Assembly: GCA_017643645.1 (NCBI GenBank)
Contig: JAEPNB010000003.1
Coordinates: 372,001-436,000, forward strand
Direction: 5' to 3'
DNA from: Balneola sp.
Lineage (GTDB): Bacteria > Bacteroidota > Rhodothermia > Balneolales > Balneolaceae
Length of the DNA: 64,000 bases
Part shown: positions 23,378 through 33,186 of the stretch, piece by piece
How the letters are laid out: every line of letters starts with the position of its first letter
How positions within the stretch are numbered: the first letter of the stretch is position 1
Position numbers and translations under genes: made by a program
The notes under the pieces: model-generated
Told to the model about the DNA's origin: nothing
Seen by the model: the letters and a program-made list of their open reading frames with translations, nothing else
The model's database searches: none

Positions 23378-25633
23378 ATGGCTAAATTCAAAATGTTGGG
23401 GATAGCGTGCGTCATAACGAGCTTATTGGCTTCTTGTGATCTGAGTTTTCCTGATAAACCTGATTTTACAACGGCTCATACTGTTGAAATTCCAATTATA
23501 AATAATAAAACTTACGTTTTTTTGGGAGACAGTACAGGAGCATTAATAGACTCAACAAGTGAAGATTTGGATTCTTTGTTTGTAGTAGACCCAACAAGCG
23601 GGCTGATCTCTATAACTACCGATGAAGAGTTTGACTTCGGAAGTTTGGACGATGCAATCCCTCAAATTGATGGTACAAGTGCCTCATTTAATTCCGAAGT
23701 TGGTGAAATTGAGATAGGTGATTTCTCTTCCGGAGGAGGAGATTTGGGTTCCACTAATTTCGCAGAAATTTCAGGAGGAGCTACACCACCAGCAGGAACA
23801 CCTGTACCAGCCGGTGATAATTCAGCGAATCCTGTAACAATTAATATTGGAAATAATGCGGATTTCTTTACAAGTGCTACTATTAAAGATGGTTCTCTGG
23901 ACATCACTGTAACGAATGAACTTGGTTTTGATATTCAATCACTAGAGATAACATTACTTTCTAATGGAACGCAGGTTGGAACGGCTGCAAACTTTGCCAA
24001 TCTGACAAACGGTGCATCGGAAACCGCCAGTATCAATTTTACTGAAGGGGACGCTCTCGCAAATATTGCTGTGGATGTTGTAATTACCTGGGATAATTTT
24101 AATTACCCTGCTGATGACGGAGACCTTATAATTAATTCTGCTACAGGTAACAGCCTTTTTGCTTCCTCAGTTACGGCAAATCTGGAGTCTCAGGATTTCA
24201 GCACAACCAGTACATCAACATTTAGCGATACTGAATTCAGATTTACTGATCCTTCGCATTATGTGGAATTAAGTGCGGGACAAATTTCAGTTGCAAACCT
24301 GGTTAACAACATGGGAATCGGAATTGAAACACTGCAGATCTCTTTTCCAGGAATAAGAAATGATGATTTTGGTGTAGAAGATAGTCTGGTAATGAACTTC
24401 CCAACAATCCCTGCAAATACTGCTGCAACAGATGTAATTGTGGATTTAACCGGTTACAGACTTTTCGCAGATAATAATGAAGTAAGTTATAATATTGTTG
24501 CTGCTACGGAAAACACACAAACGGGACCAAATGCAGGTGCTGTAACAATTTCGGAAACAGATGAAATTACAGCAGATGTTGATATTTCAGGTTTAACAAT
24601 CCAATCTGCTTTTGGTATTGTATTAGCACAAACTGTTTTGCTCGGTGATAATGATGTAACAAACGATACCGGCTCAGAGATACTGGATGTTTTTAATGAT
24701 AATGAAGCTGAGGTAACTACCATTGACGGTTTAGATGAGTTTTCTGATCAAATCGATGGTTTCAAGTTTACTGAACCCGTCATAAATATCAATTACAATA
24801 CAAATATAAGTATAGAAACTACGATCTATGCTGCTTTAGTTGGAGTAGATGCAGACGGAAATACAGTTTATCTGTCAGGAAAACCAGGTCAAGGTAATGA
24901 GGTTACCGCTAGCGATCCAATTACCGGTTTGGTGGCAAACGGACAACAGTTGCTACCGGAACAACTGGTTAAGTTTTCAATTGATAATGTAAGTGATTGT
25001 CAGAATAATATTTGCCAGATTGCATTCAATATCAATACCACAAATGTTGATGACTTCTTGAATAACCTTCCAAGCGACATTCGTTTTGTGGGTAGAGCAG
25101 TGGTTAACGAAAGCGAAAATGAAGCCTCTATTACTACACCACTGGAATTCGAGCCCGGCTTACAAGTTGACCTTCCTCTTGCTTTCAGAACAGAGGTTGG
25201 GAATCCTGCTAATTTTACTGATACCACAGAGGTTAGCCTTGACTTAGGAGATGATACAGAGTTGACTGAAGGCCAATTATTTATCCTTTATACCAACAAT
25301 CTGCCAATTGGCCTGAACATCTTCTTATCATTTCAGGATACTACCAATAATATTGAACTGTTTACATTACCTAATCCGGGTAACGAACTTAGATTAGTTG
25401 CATCTCCTGTTGATGATGTTACCGGATTTTCTACCGGGGGACAGGAAAATAATACATTTATGGCATCCCTTACCGAGGAACAGCTTAGATTAATTAAACA
25501 AACTGATATTGTTGAATTTTCTATCAATCTCAGATCTTCAGAAAATAAAGCTGTAAGACTAAGAGCAAGTGATTCATTCAGACTGAGTTTAGGTGCTCGG
25601 ATAAAAATTGAAAACAAAATTGGTGGAAAATAG
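23378..25633 (+). CDS. Large surface lipoprotein of unknown function
   Basis: 751 residues. The lipobox LLASC puts the acylated Cys at residue 20 (MLGIACVITSLLASC). The rest is rich in Thr, Asn, Asp and beta-strand patterns with no Cys-rich or catalytic motif that I recognise; segments such as GSLDITVTNELGFDIQSLEI and NNMGIGIETLQISFPG look like repeated beta-sandwich units. The barrel gene behind it starts 10 bp after the stop, so the two probably work together at the outer membrane. Confidence 0.82.
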   Translation: MAKFKMLGIACVITSLLASCDLSFPDKPDFTTAHTVEIPIINNKTYVFLGDSTGALIDSTSEDLDSLFVVDPTSGLISITTDEEFDFGSLDDAIPQIDGTSASFNSEVGEIEIGDFSSGGGDLGSTNFAEISGGATPPAGTPVPAGDNSANPVTINIGNNADFFTSATIKDGSLDITVTNELGFDIQSLEITLLSNGTQVGTAANFANLTNGASETASINFTEGDALANIAVDVVITWDNFNYPADDGDLIINSATGNSLFASSVTANLESQDFSTTSTSTFSDTEFRFTDPSHYVELSAGQISVANLVNNMGIGIETLQISFPGIRNDDFGVEDSLVMNFPTIPANTAATDVIVDLTGYRLFADNNEVSYNIVAATENTQTGPNAGAVTISETDEITADVDISGLTIQSAFGIVLAQTVLLGDNDVTNDTGSEILDVFNDNEAEVTTIDGLDEFSDQIDGFKFTEPVININYNTNISIETTIYAALVGVDADGNTVYLSGKPGQGNEVTASDPITGLVANGQQLLPEQLVKFSIDNVSDCQNNICQIAFNINTTNVDDFLNNLPSDIRFVGRAVVNESENEASITTPLEFEPGLQVDLPLAFRTEVGNPANFTDTTEVSLDLGDDTELTEGQLFILYTNNLPIGLNIFLSFQDTTNNIELFTLPNPGNELRLVASPVDDVTGFSTGGQENNTFMASLTEEQLRLIKQTDIVEFSINLRSSENKAVRLRASDSFRLSLGARIKIENKIGGK

Positions 25634-25643
25634 GGATAACAAA

Positions 25644-27149
25644 ATGAAAAAAGTTTTAACAATTAGTTTATTAGTTATTGTGGCGGCCTCTTTTGAGGGG
25701 TTTAGCCAATCACGACACTACGATTCCAGAAGTTTAGGAATGGGTGGTGGAGGAACAGCTTACTTAGATGGCTATCATGCCAATTTTGTGAATCCGGCAA
25801 ACCTGATGATCAACTCAACAAACAACAGACCAAAGAGAAGTTTAGGTCTGGTAGGTGGAGTTGGACTAAGAGCCGGTGGAACTTTGATAAATCTTGATGT
25901 TTATGATCAATATTTAACTAAAGGTTTAACATTAGAAGGTGAGGTAGCTGATAATTTTCTTCGGGATCTTTTTGGAGGAACAAGTCCGGATCTTACCAGA
26001 AGCCAATCCACAACATTTAGTTTGGTTCCGTTTGGTTTTTCTAACAGAGGAAATAAATCCGCAGTTAGTTTAGTAACAAGGGTTAGATTCACCGAAAATT
26101 TCACTATAAACAGAGGTTTTGCTGAGCTAGGTGTATATGGTTTGGATCCTCAGGAACTGAATAGTGTTACTCCCGTTAACTTCAGCTTCGGCGGAGTTGG
26201 GTTTTCGGAAATATCATTAGGCTATGCACGTGAAATCCTCAGCTTGCCAAATCTACTCTTCGCAAAAAATGTGAAATTATATGCGGGTATTGCACCTAAA
26301 TATATAATAGGAGTTCAGAATTCGACATTGGATTTTAATTCAACTATCGAGATTCAAAGAGCGAATAATAGTCAGTATGCTAACAGAATCATTCATAATT
26401 TCAATTATAGATTGAATACTGTAGGTAATGTTTCAGCTGATTTAAGAGAATTTGAAGCTGATTTCGAACGAACCGATACAGTTTCAGTAGGCGACTACTT
26501 AGGCGGTGATTATGCCAATGTAAATGCTACTGGATTTGGATTAGATATGGGTGCTACACTTGAAATGGATATTTCAGGAGTGCCAATTATCGACGGGTTT
26601 TTTGGAAAAAAGAAAACACTTCGTGTATCTATGTCGATAACAGATATAGGTAAAATTAACTTCGATAAAAATCCGACATCATTTACAGCTAACGGGACTT
26701 TCGATTTTACAGGTTCCAGTAATGACGAAGAACCCGGAGACTTCTATGATGATCTTGCGGATAGCCTTAAAAACAAAGTGTATGGTGATTTTGATGCCGA
26801 AGATATTGACGGTATAGAGTATGAACTACCTACTATGTTTAACTTTGGAGCTTCTTTGACAATGGGTAAACTTACTACTTCTGTAGATTATGGAGTCGGG
26901 TTTAATGAAAGTGGAACAAACAGTAAAAGAAGTACTTTAAATCTTGGTTTAGAATACAGATTACTGGGTTTAGTACCTTTGAGATTTGGTACCAGAGTTG
27001 GTGGTTATTCCTCTACTGTATACTCTGCAGGTGCCGGAATTGATCTTAACTTTCTTGAGCTTTCTGCCGGTGTATCCCTTGTGGGTAATGATACTGAAAA
27101 TGGAGGCTCAGTTGCTGCAGCTTTTAGTGGATTGGTTCTGAGATTTTAA
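25644..27149 (+). CDS. Outer-membrane beta-barrel protein (DUF5723-like)
   Basis: 501 residues from the ATG at 25644, with TAGGG 12 bp upstream; the longer frame overlaps the lipoprotein gene and has no signal peptide. The signal peptide is MKKVLTISLLVIVAASFEGF-SQ. After it come SRSLGMGGGGTAYLDGYHA and FVNPANLM, the start typical of PorV/FadL-like Bacteroidota barrels, and a C-terminal strand ending in Phe (GLVLRF), which is the outer-membrane insertion signal. Substrate unknown. Confidence 0.8.
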   Translation: MKKVLTISLLVIVAASFEGFSQSRHYDSRSLGMGGGGTAYLDGYHANFVNPANLMINSTNNRPKRSLGLVGGVGLRAGGTLINLDVYDQYLTKGLTLEGEVADNFLRDLFGGTSPDLTRSQSTTFSLVPFGFSNRGNKSAVSLVTRVRFTENFTINRGFAELGVYGLDPQELNSVTPVNFSFGGVGFSEISLGYAREILSLPNLLFAKNVKLYAGIAPKYIIGVQNSTLDFNSTIEIQRANNSQYANRIIHNFNYRLNTVGNVSADLREFEADFERTDTVSVGDYLGGDYANVNATGFGLDMGATLEMDISGVPIIDGFFGKKKTLRVSMSITDIGKINFDKNPTSFTANGTFDFTGSSNDEEPGDFYDDLADSLKNKVYGDFDAEDIDGIEYELPTMFNFGASLTMGKLTTSVDYGVGFNESGTNSKRSTLNLGLEYRLLGLVPLRFGTRVGGYSSTVYSAGAGIDLNFLELSAGVSLVGNDTENGGSVAAAFSGLVLRF

Positions 27150-27168
27150 AAGAACTGGTTACGTTTTT

Positions 27169-27202
27169 AAAGGCTCATCTTTTTCAAAGTTGAGCCTTTT
27201 TT
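27169..27202. terminator. Hairpin terminator between convergent genes
   Basis: AAAGGCTCA pairs with TGAGCCTTT across a 13-nt loop and is followed by TTTT on the plus strand; A-rich sequence precedes it for the minus strand, so it may serve both the barrel gene and the FAD oxidoreductase gene. Confidence 0.8.
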
Positions 27203-27209
27203 ATTTCAA

Positions 27210-28301
27210 CTATTTTGAGTTGAACCTTTCCAGTGATATTTCGGAAGAGACAGGCGAGTCATCTATCAGAAACAGAGATATTTCTTTAGCAAGTAAACTA
27301 CTGTAGAGTAAACCTTTCGATCCCAATCCTGCAAAAACAGTACAATTCTCTATAGTAGGATGGAGGCCAATAATAGGCATTCTGTCAGGTGTAGAAGCCC
27401 TTACCCCAGACCATTGATCAATTAATCTATACTTCTCTTTAAGCTGAGGCATCACTCTAAGCATTCTCTTCTCTATATATTCCTTTCCCTGCTGATCGAC
27501 TTCTTGATGAGTAAAGTTATGTTCGTAAGTACTGCCTGCCACAAAGGTCTTTGAATCTAATGAAGCAAAATATCCTAATGCAGAAATAGCTGCTTTGTAA
27601 GGAAAGTTATCATGGCATTCAAATATGGCAACCTGACCTTTTACAGGGTACAGAGGTAGTTCTTTCCAGAAATCGAATTCTTTGGTTTTGATACCAGCTG
27701 TAGTTATTAAATGTTTAGCTTCAAATTGGGTGCCGTCACTAAGGTTGAAATTCCAGCTTCCGGATGAGTTATCAAGTGTAAATTTCTTTTTTTCTAATAT
27801 TTGTATGCCGTTATCTTTTAAATAATCGGACAAAGCCTGAAGGTATTTTGGAATAGCAACCGTGATCCCTGTTGAAACCCAAACTCCACCATACTCAGAC
27901 TGTAAATCAGGGAAACGAGTTTTAATTTCATCCTCGGAAAGCCATTCACACCAATCATCAGGCCAATTGTTGGATTCAAGATTTTCCTGCATACGTCGGG
28001 CAATTTTGGAATCCATGGCAGGTCTCATAACACCGGAATGAGAAAAGAATTTCTCTGAACTGAATGGAGAGACTTCTTCCAGATTTGATTTTATAGCCTC
28101 TATTGATTCTTCTGCTCTCCACGATTTCGTTGCAAATCGTCCGGTTGCAGGGTTTGCCAGTCCAATAGGAGACCCGGAAGCCCCACCTCCAATTCCATGA
28201 GGATCAATAACAATTGCATTTACATCAGGAATAGAACTTATTTCTTTAGCAACTGACAGTCCTGCTAAACCTGCTCCTAAAATACAGAAGTCATATTTCA
28301 T
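27210..28301 (-). CDS. FAD-dependent oxidoreductase, DAO family (MnmC C-terminal-like)
   Basis: 363 residues. FAD-binding Rossmann motif at the N-terminus (FCILGAGLAGLSVAKEI), GGGASGSPIGLANPATGRFA as in the oxidoreductase domain of MnmC, and the C-terminal GVRASTPDRMPIIGLHP with AGLGSKGLLYSSL. The match to the MnmC oxidoreductase half suggests a role in tRNA wobble uridine modification, but an amine oxidase role is possible since no methyltransferase half is attached. It ends a row of three genes with NAD-salvage enzymes (1-bp gap). Confidence 0.82.
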   Translation of the reverse strand: MKYDFCILGAGLAGLSVAKEISSIPDVNAIVIDPHGIGGGASGSPIGLANPATGRFATKSWRAEESIEAIKSNLEEVSPFSSEKFFSHSGVMRPAMDSKIARRMQENLESNNWPDDWCEWLSEDEIKTRFPDLQSEYGGVWVSTGITVAIPKYLQALSDYLKDNGIQILEKKKFTLDNSSGSWNFNLSDGTQFEAKHLITTAGIKTKEFDFWKELPLYPVKGQVAIFECHDNFPYKAAISALGYFASLDSKTFVAGSTYEHNFTHQEVDQQGKEYIEKRMLRVMPQLKEKYRLIDQWSGVRASTPDRMPIIGLHPTIENCTVFAGLGSKGLLYSSLLAKEISLFLIDDSPVSSEISLERFNSK

Positions 28302-28302
28302 A

Positions 28303-28929
28303 TCAGTTGTCCAAAAGAGGAATCAAATAATCAGATAGAATAAATTCTACTCCTGAATCATACATTTCTTTCATTGCAATTTGTACAGAGTTATCAATAT
28401 CTATTCCTTTGATGGCATCGCATATCAGGTAGGTGTTATATCCAGATTTTATGGAATCCAAAGCGGTCCATTTAACACAAAAATCAGTGGCCAACCCACA
28501 TATAAAAACAGTACTTATTTTCAGTGAGTCCAGATATCCTTTTAGTCCGGTACTAGTGGCTTTATCATTTTCAAAAAAAGCAGAATAAGAATCTACTTCC
28601 GGTCTGAATCCCTTTCTGACTATGATATTAGTATGATGGGTTTCCAGGTCTGGGTGGAATTCAGCTCCGCGGCTTTCTTGTACGCAGTGATTAGGCCATA
28701 AAATCTGCTCTCCATAATCGAAATCTAAAATATCGTAGGGGTTTTTATTTTTATGATTTGAAGCAAAGCTTGTATGATTATTGGGATGCCAGTCCTGAGT
28801 TTGAATTACGTATTCAAAAAAGGGAGAAAGCTTGTTAATGGGCTCTATTACATCATCTCCATCAGGAACGGCCAGCTTACCACCGGGACAGAAATCATTT
28901 TGGACATCTATAATTAAGAGTGCGTACAT
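28303..28929 (-). CDS. pncA: Nicotinamidase
   Basis: 208 residues of the isochorismatase-like fold. Catalytic Asp in LLIIDVQNDFCPGG, Lys in NIIVRKGFRPEVDSYSAF, and nucleophile Cys in CGLATDFCVKWTALDS; metal ligands in DWHPNNHTSF. It converts nicotinamide to nicotinate. The next gene encodes the enzyme for the following step, one base apart, so function and context agree. Confidence 0.93.
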   Translation of the reverse strand: MYALLIIDVQNDFCPGGKLAVPDGDDVIEPINKLSPFFEYVIQTQDWHPNNHTSFASNHKNKNPYDILDFDYGEQILWPNHCVQESRGAEFHPDLETHHTNIIVRKGFRPEVDSYSAFFENDKATSTGLKGYLDSLKISTVFICGLATDFCVKWTALDSIKSGYNTYLICDAIKGIDIDNSVQIAMKEMYDSGVEFILSDYLIPLLDN

Positions 28930-28930
28930 A

Positions 28931-30334
28931 TCAGTTCGAATTTGTTTTAATTAATTGATCCCTGAGGTTCTTTAATTCCTGACTGATTCCCACCTTATAA
29001 ACATGAGGATTATCAAATCGTTTATACTCAGGATTTAATCTTAATAATTGTTTTTTACAATATTCTGCACTTTCCTGAGCAGATGGAATATCAATTTCTA
29101 GTTTTCCATTTCGCATTACTCGTTCCATAAGGGGGGAAGAGTCAAGACTACTAACCTTGGTTTTTTTAATGGGAAAATGGGGATGCTCAATAACTGAAAA
29201 TACACCTTCATCATTTAGTGAAATACCATCCGCATAGAAAGAACCATCTTCGTTGAAATAGCGGGTCACTTTTTTGATTCCGGGAAGGGTTATTTTTTCT
29301 ACATTCTCAGATATTTTTAAAGTAGGCCGGCTGTTAACAGAAGCTAGTTTATAAACACCATCCAAAGCAGGATCGTCGTAAGCGGTTACCAGTTTTGTGC
29401 CAACACCAAAAATATCGATAGGCGCTTTCTGATCCAGTAAACTTTTGATTAAATACTCATCCAGCTGATTAGAAACCGCGATCTTCACATCTTTGAATCC
29501 TTCTTTATCAAGTAGCTTTCTTGCTTTTTTGGATAGATAGGCCAGGTCGCCACTATCAAGACGGATTGCCTTTAAAGAATGACCAGACTCCTCTAACTCT
29601 TTTGCTACGGTAATGGCATTCGGTATACCTTGATTCAGAGTATCATAAGTATCAACAAGAAGTATCGTGTTTTCAGGAAAGTGTTTCGCATATGCCCGGA
29701 AAGCAGAGAGTTCATCCGGAAAGGATTGAATCCAGGAGTGAGCCATAGTTCCGCTTACATTCAAACCATGTACTAATCCTGCATAAACATTTGAGCTTCC
29801 ATTTAACCCGCCAATAACAGATGCTTTGCTGGCTTGTATCCCACCGAATCCCTGAGAACGTCTGAGCCCGAAATCAAGAACAGCTCTTTCACCCGCTACT
29901 TCCCGGAGTCTTGAAGCTTTTGTAGCAATCAAAGATTCAAAATTCAGAATGTTAAGCAGGAGTGTTTCAATAATTTGAGCTTCAATTACATTTCCTTCTA
30001 CTCTTACAAGTGGTGTATTGTTAAATACAATTTCTCCTTCCTTGGCTGCGTGAATATCACAGTTTAACTCAAAGTTTTTCAGGTAATCTAAAAATTCATT
30101 TTTAAAACCTTGTGTGCGTAAATATTCTATTTCTGTATCACTAAACTTAAAATCTTTTAGGATTTCCAGCAGATCACCTATTCCTGCAAATACAGCATAT
30201 CCACCTTTAAAGGGTAGTTTTCTGAAAAAATAATCAAAGCAGGCAGTATCTGATTTACGACCGGATAAAAAATATCCCTGAGCCATGCTCAGTTCGTAAA
30301 AATCTGTATAGATAGCAGGGTACTTTAGTAGCAT
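28931..30334 (-). CDS. pncB: Nicotinate phosphoribosyltransferase
   Basis: 467 residues. DFYELSMAQGYF and ACFDYFFRKLPFKGGYAVFAG (in two parts) open the protein, GLRRSQGFGG and VSGTMAHSWIQSF bind substrate, and RLDSGDLAYLSK with IFGVGTKLVTAYDDPALDGVYKL (DGVYKL end) mark the active site. It joins nicotinate and PRPP to nicotinate mononucleotide with ATP. It leads a three-gene NAD-salvage row. Confidence 0.94.
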   Translation of the reverse strand: MLLKYPAIYTDFYELSMAQGYFLSGRKSDTACFDYFFRKLPFKGGYAVFAGIGDLLEILKDFKFSDTEIEYLRTQGFKNEFLDYLKNFELNCDIHAAKEGEIVFNNTPLVRVEGNVIEAQIIETLLLNILNFESLIATKASRLREVAGERAVLDFGLRRSQGFGGIQASKASVIGGLNGSSNVYAGLVHGLNVSGTMAHSWIQSFPDELSAFRAYAKHFPENTILLVDTYDTLNQGIPNAITVAKELEESGHSLKAIRLDSGDLAYLSKKARKLLDKEGFKDVKIAVSNQLDEYLIKSLLDQKAPIDIFGVGTKLVTAYDDPALDGVYKLASVNSRPTLKISENVEKITLPGIKKVTRYFNEDGSFYADGISLNDEGVFSVIEHPHFPIKKTKVSSLDSSPLMERVMRNGKLEIDIPSAQESAEYCKKQLLRLNPEYKRFDNPHVYKVGISQELKNLRDQLIKTNSN

Positions 30335-30461
30335 TGTATTATAAGTGGTATTCTTTTGTACATATTAGCGATTATAACTTATTAAAACAGATGTGTAAAA
30401 GTTTATTATTGAGTTCAGCAAAATAATTATTTTCGCTATCTACCATAAAGATTTTTTGATT

Positions 30462-31313
30462 ATGGTTTATAAGAGAATTTCTCCAATTAAAAGTTTAGCT
30501 CCATTTATTGAAGGTATTTGGATTCAGGAGGATGAGATGTATAACCCTTCTATTAGATATTCTCCTACCAAAATCTTACCTACTACTACATTTGATTTAG
30601 CATTTACATATGGAGATCTCTTTTTTGAATGCGAAAACAGTAAAAAAAATACTCTTTCTGATTTTCATCTCGTGGGCCAAAGAACCAAACCCAGCCTTAT
30701 TGGGGTATCTGGGAAAACAGGTGTAATCTTAGTAAAGTTTTACCCTTGGGGTGTAGCTCCTTTCTTGAAGGTACCATTATCGGAATTAACTAATCAGGTA
30801 GTAGATTTAGAATTCTTATTTGAAAAACATTCAGTTTCTATATTTAGAGAAAGTTTGCTAGATGCAAAAACCCCTGATATTTCTGCAAAAATAATTCAGC
30901 GTTTTCTAACGGAATTATTAATACATGATAAAATTGATCCCTTAATTTTCCAAAGCATTAGAATAATAAATGAGGGTTTTGGGAAAATCAAAGTAAGTGA
31001 GCTTGCTAAAATCTTAAACGTAAGTCGCAGGCACTTATCTAGAAAATTTATGAGTGCAATTGGAATCAGTCCCAAAAAATTTTCCAGCATTATTAGATTT
31101 CAAAAAGCATTGTTTTTACAAACTAATGGAGTTCTTACTACGGAAGTAATGCATCATTGTGGTTATTATGATCAGGCACATATGATTAGTGAATTTAAAG
31201 AATTCTCTAATACAACCCCGAAATTTATCACCAAAAGTAAGGGCACAGAGTTAATGAATTATTTTAATACTCAATACAAATTGTCCCATTTATACAATAC
31301 AACATATATGTAA
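30462..31313 (+). CDS. AraC-family transcriptional regulator
   Basis: 283 residues from the ATG at 30462. The N-terminal part (SLAPFIEGIWIQED, PTKILPTTTFDLAFTYGD, FHLVGQRTKPSLIGVSGKTG) matches the sensor-like domain found in many Bacteroidota AraC proteins. The C-terminal double HTH is clear: VSELAKILNVSRRHLSRKF and ALFLQTNGVLTTEVMHHCGY-YDQAHMISEFKEF. It is divergent from pncB and 42 bp before a secreted-protein gene that it may control. Confidence 0.9.
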   Translation: MVYKRISPIKSLAPFIEGIWIQEDEMYNPSIRYSPTKILPTTTFDLAFTYGDLFFECENSKKNTLSDFHLVGQRTKPSLIGVSGKTGVILVKFYPWGVAPFLKVPLSELTNQVVDLEFLFEKHSVSIFRESLLDAKTPDISAKIIQRFLTELLIHDKIDPLIFQSIRIINEGFGKIKVSELAKILNVSRRHLSRKFMSAIGISPKKFSSIIRFQKALFLQTNGVLTTEVMHHCGYYDQAHMISEFKEFSNTTPKFITKSKGTELMNYFNTQYKLSHLYNTTYM

Positions 31314-31355
31314 TTCACTAATGTTGGGTAATCTATTAACTATTATTTGATCAAT

Positions 31356-32474
31356 ATGAAATTAAATCGCTTTTTTATCAGAACAAGTTTTGGGCTTTTC
31401 CTTTTGATATTTTTCTTATCTGATACATATGCCCAAGATATTATCCCTTTTGATACAACTAACTGGGATATACAAACTGAGTCAATTATACATGAAAATT
31501 ACAGAGGCTACGATGCAGTGTATATGAGAGGAGGAAGTCTTTTACTTAAAAATACTACATTCATAAATGGTACCATCGAATTTGATGTATTCCTTACTGA
31601 ACGCCAGGGATTTCCCGGAGTTAACTTTAGGACTACAGAAGGAGGTAATAGTGAGCAATTCTATATAAGACCACATTTGCCAGGTAAACCAGATGCAAAC
31701 CAAGCCACGCCTGTTGTTAACGGATTCACAGGATGGCAGTTATACTTTGGAGAGGAATACTCTGTGCCTTATGATTATAATTATGAGGATTGGACGCATG
31801 TGAAGTTAGTTGTTAATGACGACAAGGCTCAGGTGTTTTTTGATTATTCGGATGAACCACAACTGTCGTGGTATTTAAAACACCCACCCCGTGAAGGATC
31901 AGTGAGCATTGGAGGTGGAGGGCAAGCGCCAATGCATTATGCGAATTTTAAAATTAATAAAGATGAGTCGAAACTTTTCAAATTTAATGTTACTGAAAGA
32001 GCTAAAACAGAAGGAATTATAAAAGAATGGACAATTTCGGATAAGTTTGAAGAAAGTCGATTAAATGAATTAAGTGATATCAATAAGCTTATTCAGGAAA
32101 GAAGTTGGGATCATAAAATCAAGATTGAAGAAAATGATATTGCAAATATATCATGGGCAGCAAGCCGATTTGGAGACGGGAATACTGTTTTTGCAAAATT
32201 GATTATAAAATCAAATAAAGATCAGGTCAAGCTTTTCGAATTTGGGTATAGCGACAGGGTAGTAGCTATTTTAAATGGAACTCCAATATATAAAGGTAAT
32301 AATGGATGGCGAACAAGGGATTACCGTTACTTAGGAACAGTAGGTCTATTTGATTCTATTTATCTAAATCTAAAAAAAGGTGATAATGAACTGTTGTTTG
32401 CCGTATCAGAAAGTTTTGGTGGATGGGGAATTACAGGTAGGTTTATAGATTATTCCGAAATAGAAATAAATTAA
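31356..32474 (+). CDS. Secreted protein with LamG/concanavalin-like domain
   Basis: 372 residues from the ATG at 31356 (MKLNRFFIRTSFGLFLLIFF; cleavage after TYA-Q). Residues about 35-190 look like a laminin-G/DUF1080-type sandwich: GSLLLKNTTFINGTIEFDVF, GFPGVNFRTTEGG, WTHVKLVVNDDKAQVFFD. The second half has a different beta-rich domain ending with WGITGRFIDYSEIEI. It may bind sugars; no catalytic site is evident. Confidence 0.75.
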   Translation: MKLNRFFIRTSFGLFLLIFFLSDTYAQDIIPFDTTNWDIQTESIIHENYRGYDAVYMRGGSLLLKNTTFINGTIEFDVFLTERQGFPGVNFRTTEGGNSEQFYIRPHLPGKPDANQATPVVNGFTGWQLYFGEEYSVPYDYNYEDWTHVKLVVNDDKAQVFFDYSDEPQLSWYLKHPPREGSVSIGGGGQAPMHYANFKINKDESKLFKFNVTERAKTEGIIKEWTISDKFEESRLNELSDINKLIQERSWDHKIKIEENDIANISWAASRFGDGNTVFAKLIIKSNKDQVKLFEFGYSDRVVAILNGTPIYKGNNGWRTRDYRYLGTVGLFDSIYLNLKKGDNELLFAVSESFGGWGITGRFIDYSEIEIN

Positions 32475-32484
32475 AATTATAATA

Positions 32485-32513
32485 CAAAGGCTTCCAGAAA
32501 CTGAAAGCCTTTG
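32485..32513. terminator. Hairpin terminator between convergent genes
   Basis: CAAAGGCTT pairs with AAAGCCTTTG across a 10-nt loop. It lies between the ends of the secreted-protein gene (plus) and the LpoB-like gene (minus). Confidence 0.65.
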
Positions 32514-32544
32514 AATTAATTCTTTATAAAAGAGTTATAAAAAT

Positions 32545-33156
32545 TTATGGCATACCTCTGTAATTTCTACGCTCTATGAATTTCTTGATCTTTTCATTGC
32601 CGATCCAAACCTTTTGATTGGTTTGTATATTAACAAATTCCAGGTTTATTGTGTAGAATACTGCGAGCGTTCTGCTGTCAACGGCTTCATCGACAATTGA
32701 GTTTATATTTCCGATCAACATGAAGTCAGCACCAAGTTCCTGACCTAATTTCTTAGTTGTTTCATAAGACGCATTGGCTTGCTGATCTAATCTCTCCTCC
32801 CGAACATCTTGTCGTTCTTCTGAACTAGCTACCACAGAGATTTCTCCTGAGTTCACGAATGACCGCTCAAGTTCTTTAGTAAATACTTCGGTATCAATAT
32901 GCTCCATACTTTCGTTGCGAACACGTCCTACGATTACCACAGGCGGTTTCTGATTGTTTCTGTTGAATTGATTCAGCCATGGCTTTGATAAAGCATCAGT
33001 AATCATTTTTTCTGCTACCAAACGTGCATCGGTATCATTCCATTTGCCTGAAAGGTCTGTAGTTGTACTTGGATTTATACGGGTTACTTTTTGAGATGGC
33101 CGGCATCCAACCAGTACAAAAGCTAGCAACAATCCGGTTAATAGTGAATATTTCAT
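32545..33156 (-). CDS. LpoB-like lipoprotein
   Basis: 203 residues. Lipobox LLLAFVLVGC puts the acylated Cys at residue 18. The mature part follows the LpoB pattern: KMITDALSKPWL, PPVVIVGRVRNESMEHIDTE, then KKLGQELGADFMLIGNINSI and the FYTINLEFVNIQTNQKVWIG strand. In enterobacteria LpoB activates PBP1b from the outer membrane; in Bacteroidota the partner is unproven. It lies 30 bp behind a COG3014-type lipoprotein gene, a known pairing. Confidence 0.85.
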   Translation of the reverse strand: MKYSLLTGLLLAFVLVGCRPSQKVTRINPSTTTDLSGKWNDTDARLVAEKMITDALSKPWLNQFNRNNQKPPVVIVGRVRNESMEHIDTEVFTKELERSFVNSGEISVVASSEERQDVREERLDQQANASYETTKKLGQELGADFMLIGNINSIVDEAVDSRTLAVFYTINLEFVNIQTNQKVWIGNEKIKKFIERRNYRGMP

Positions 33157-33186
33157 AGTAGTAGGTTTTGTTTTAAAGTTAAGTTC

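Noticed and set aside
23662-23907. Minus-strand frames inside the large lipoprotein, barrel and icmF genes
   Set aside because: Shadow frames of long genes with strong coding features on the other strand.
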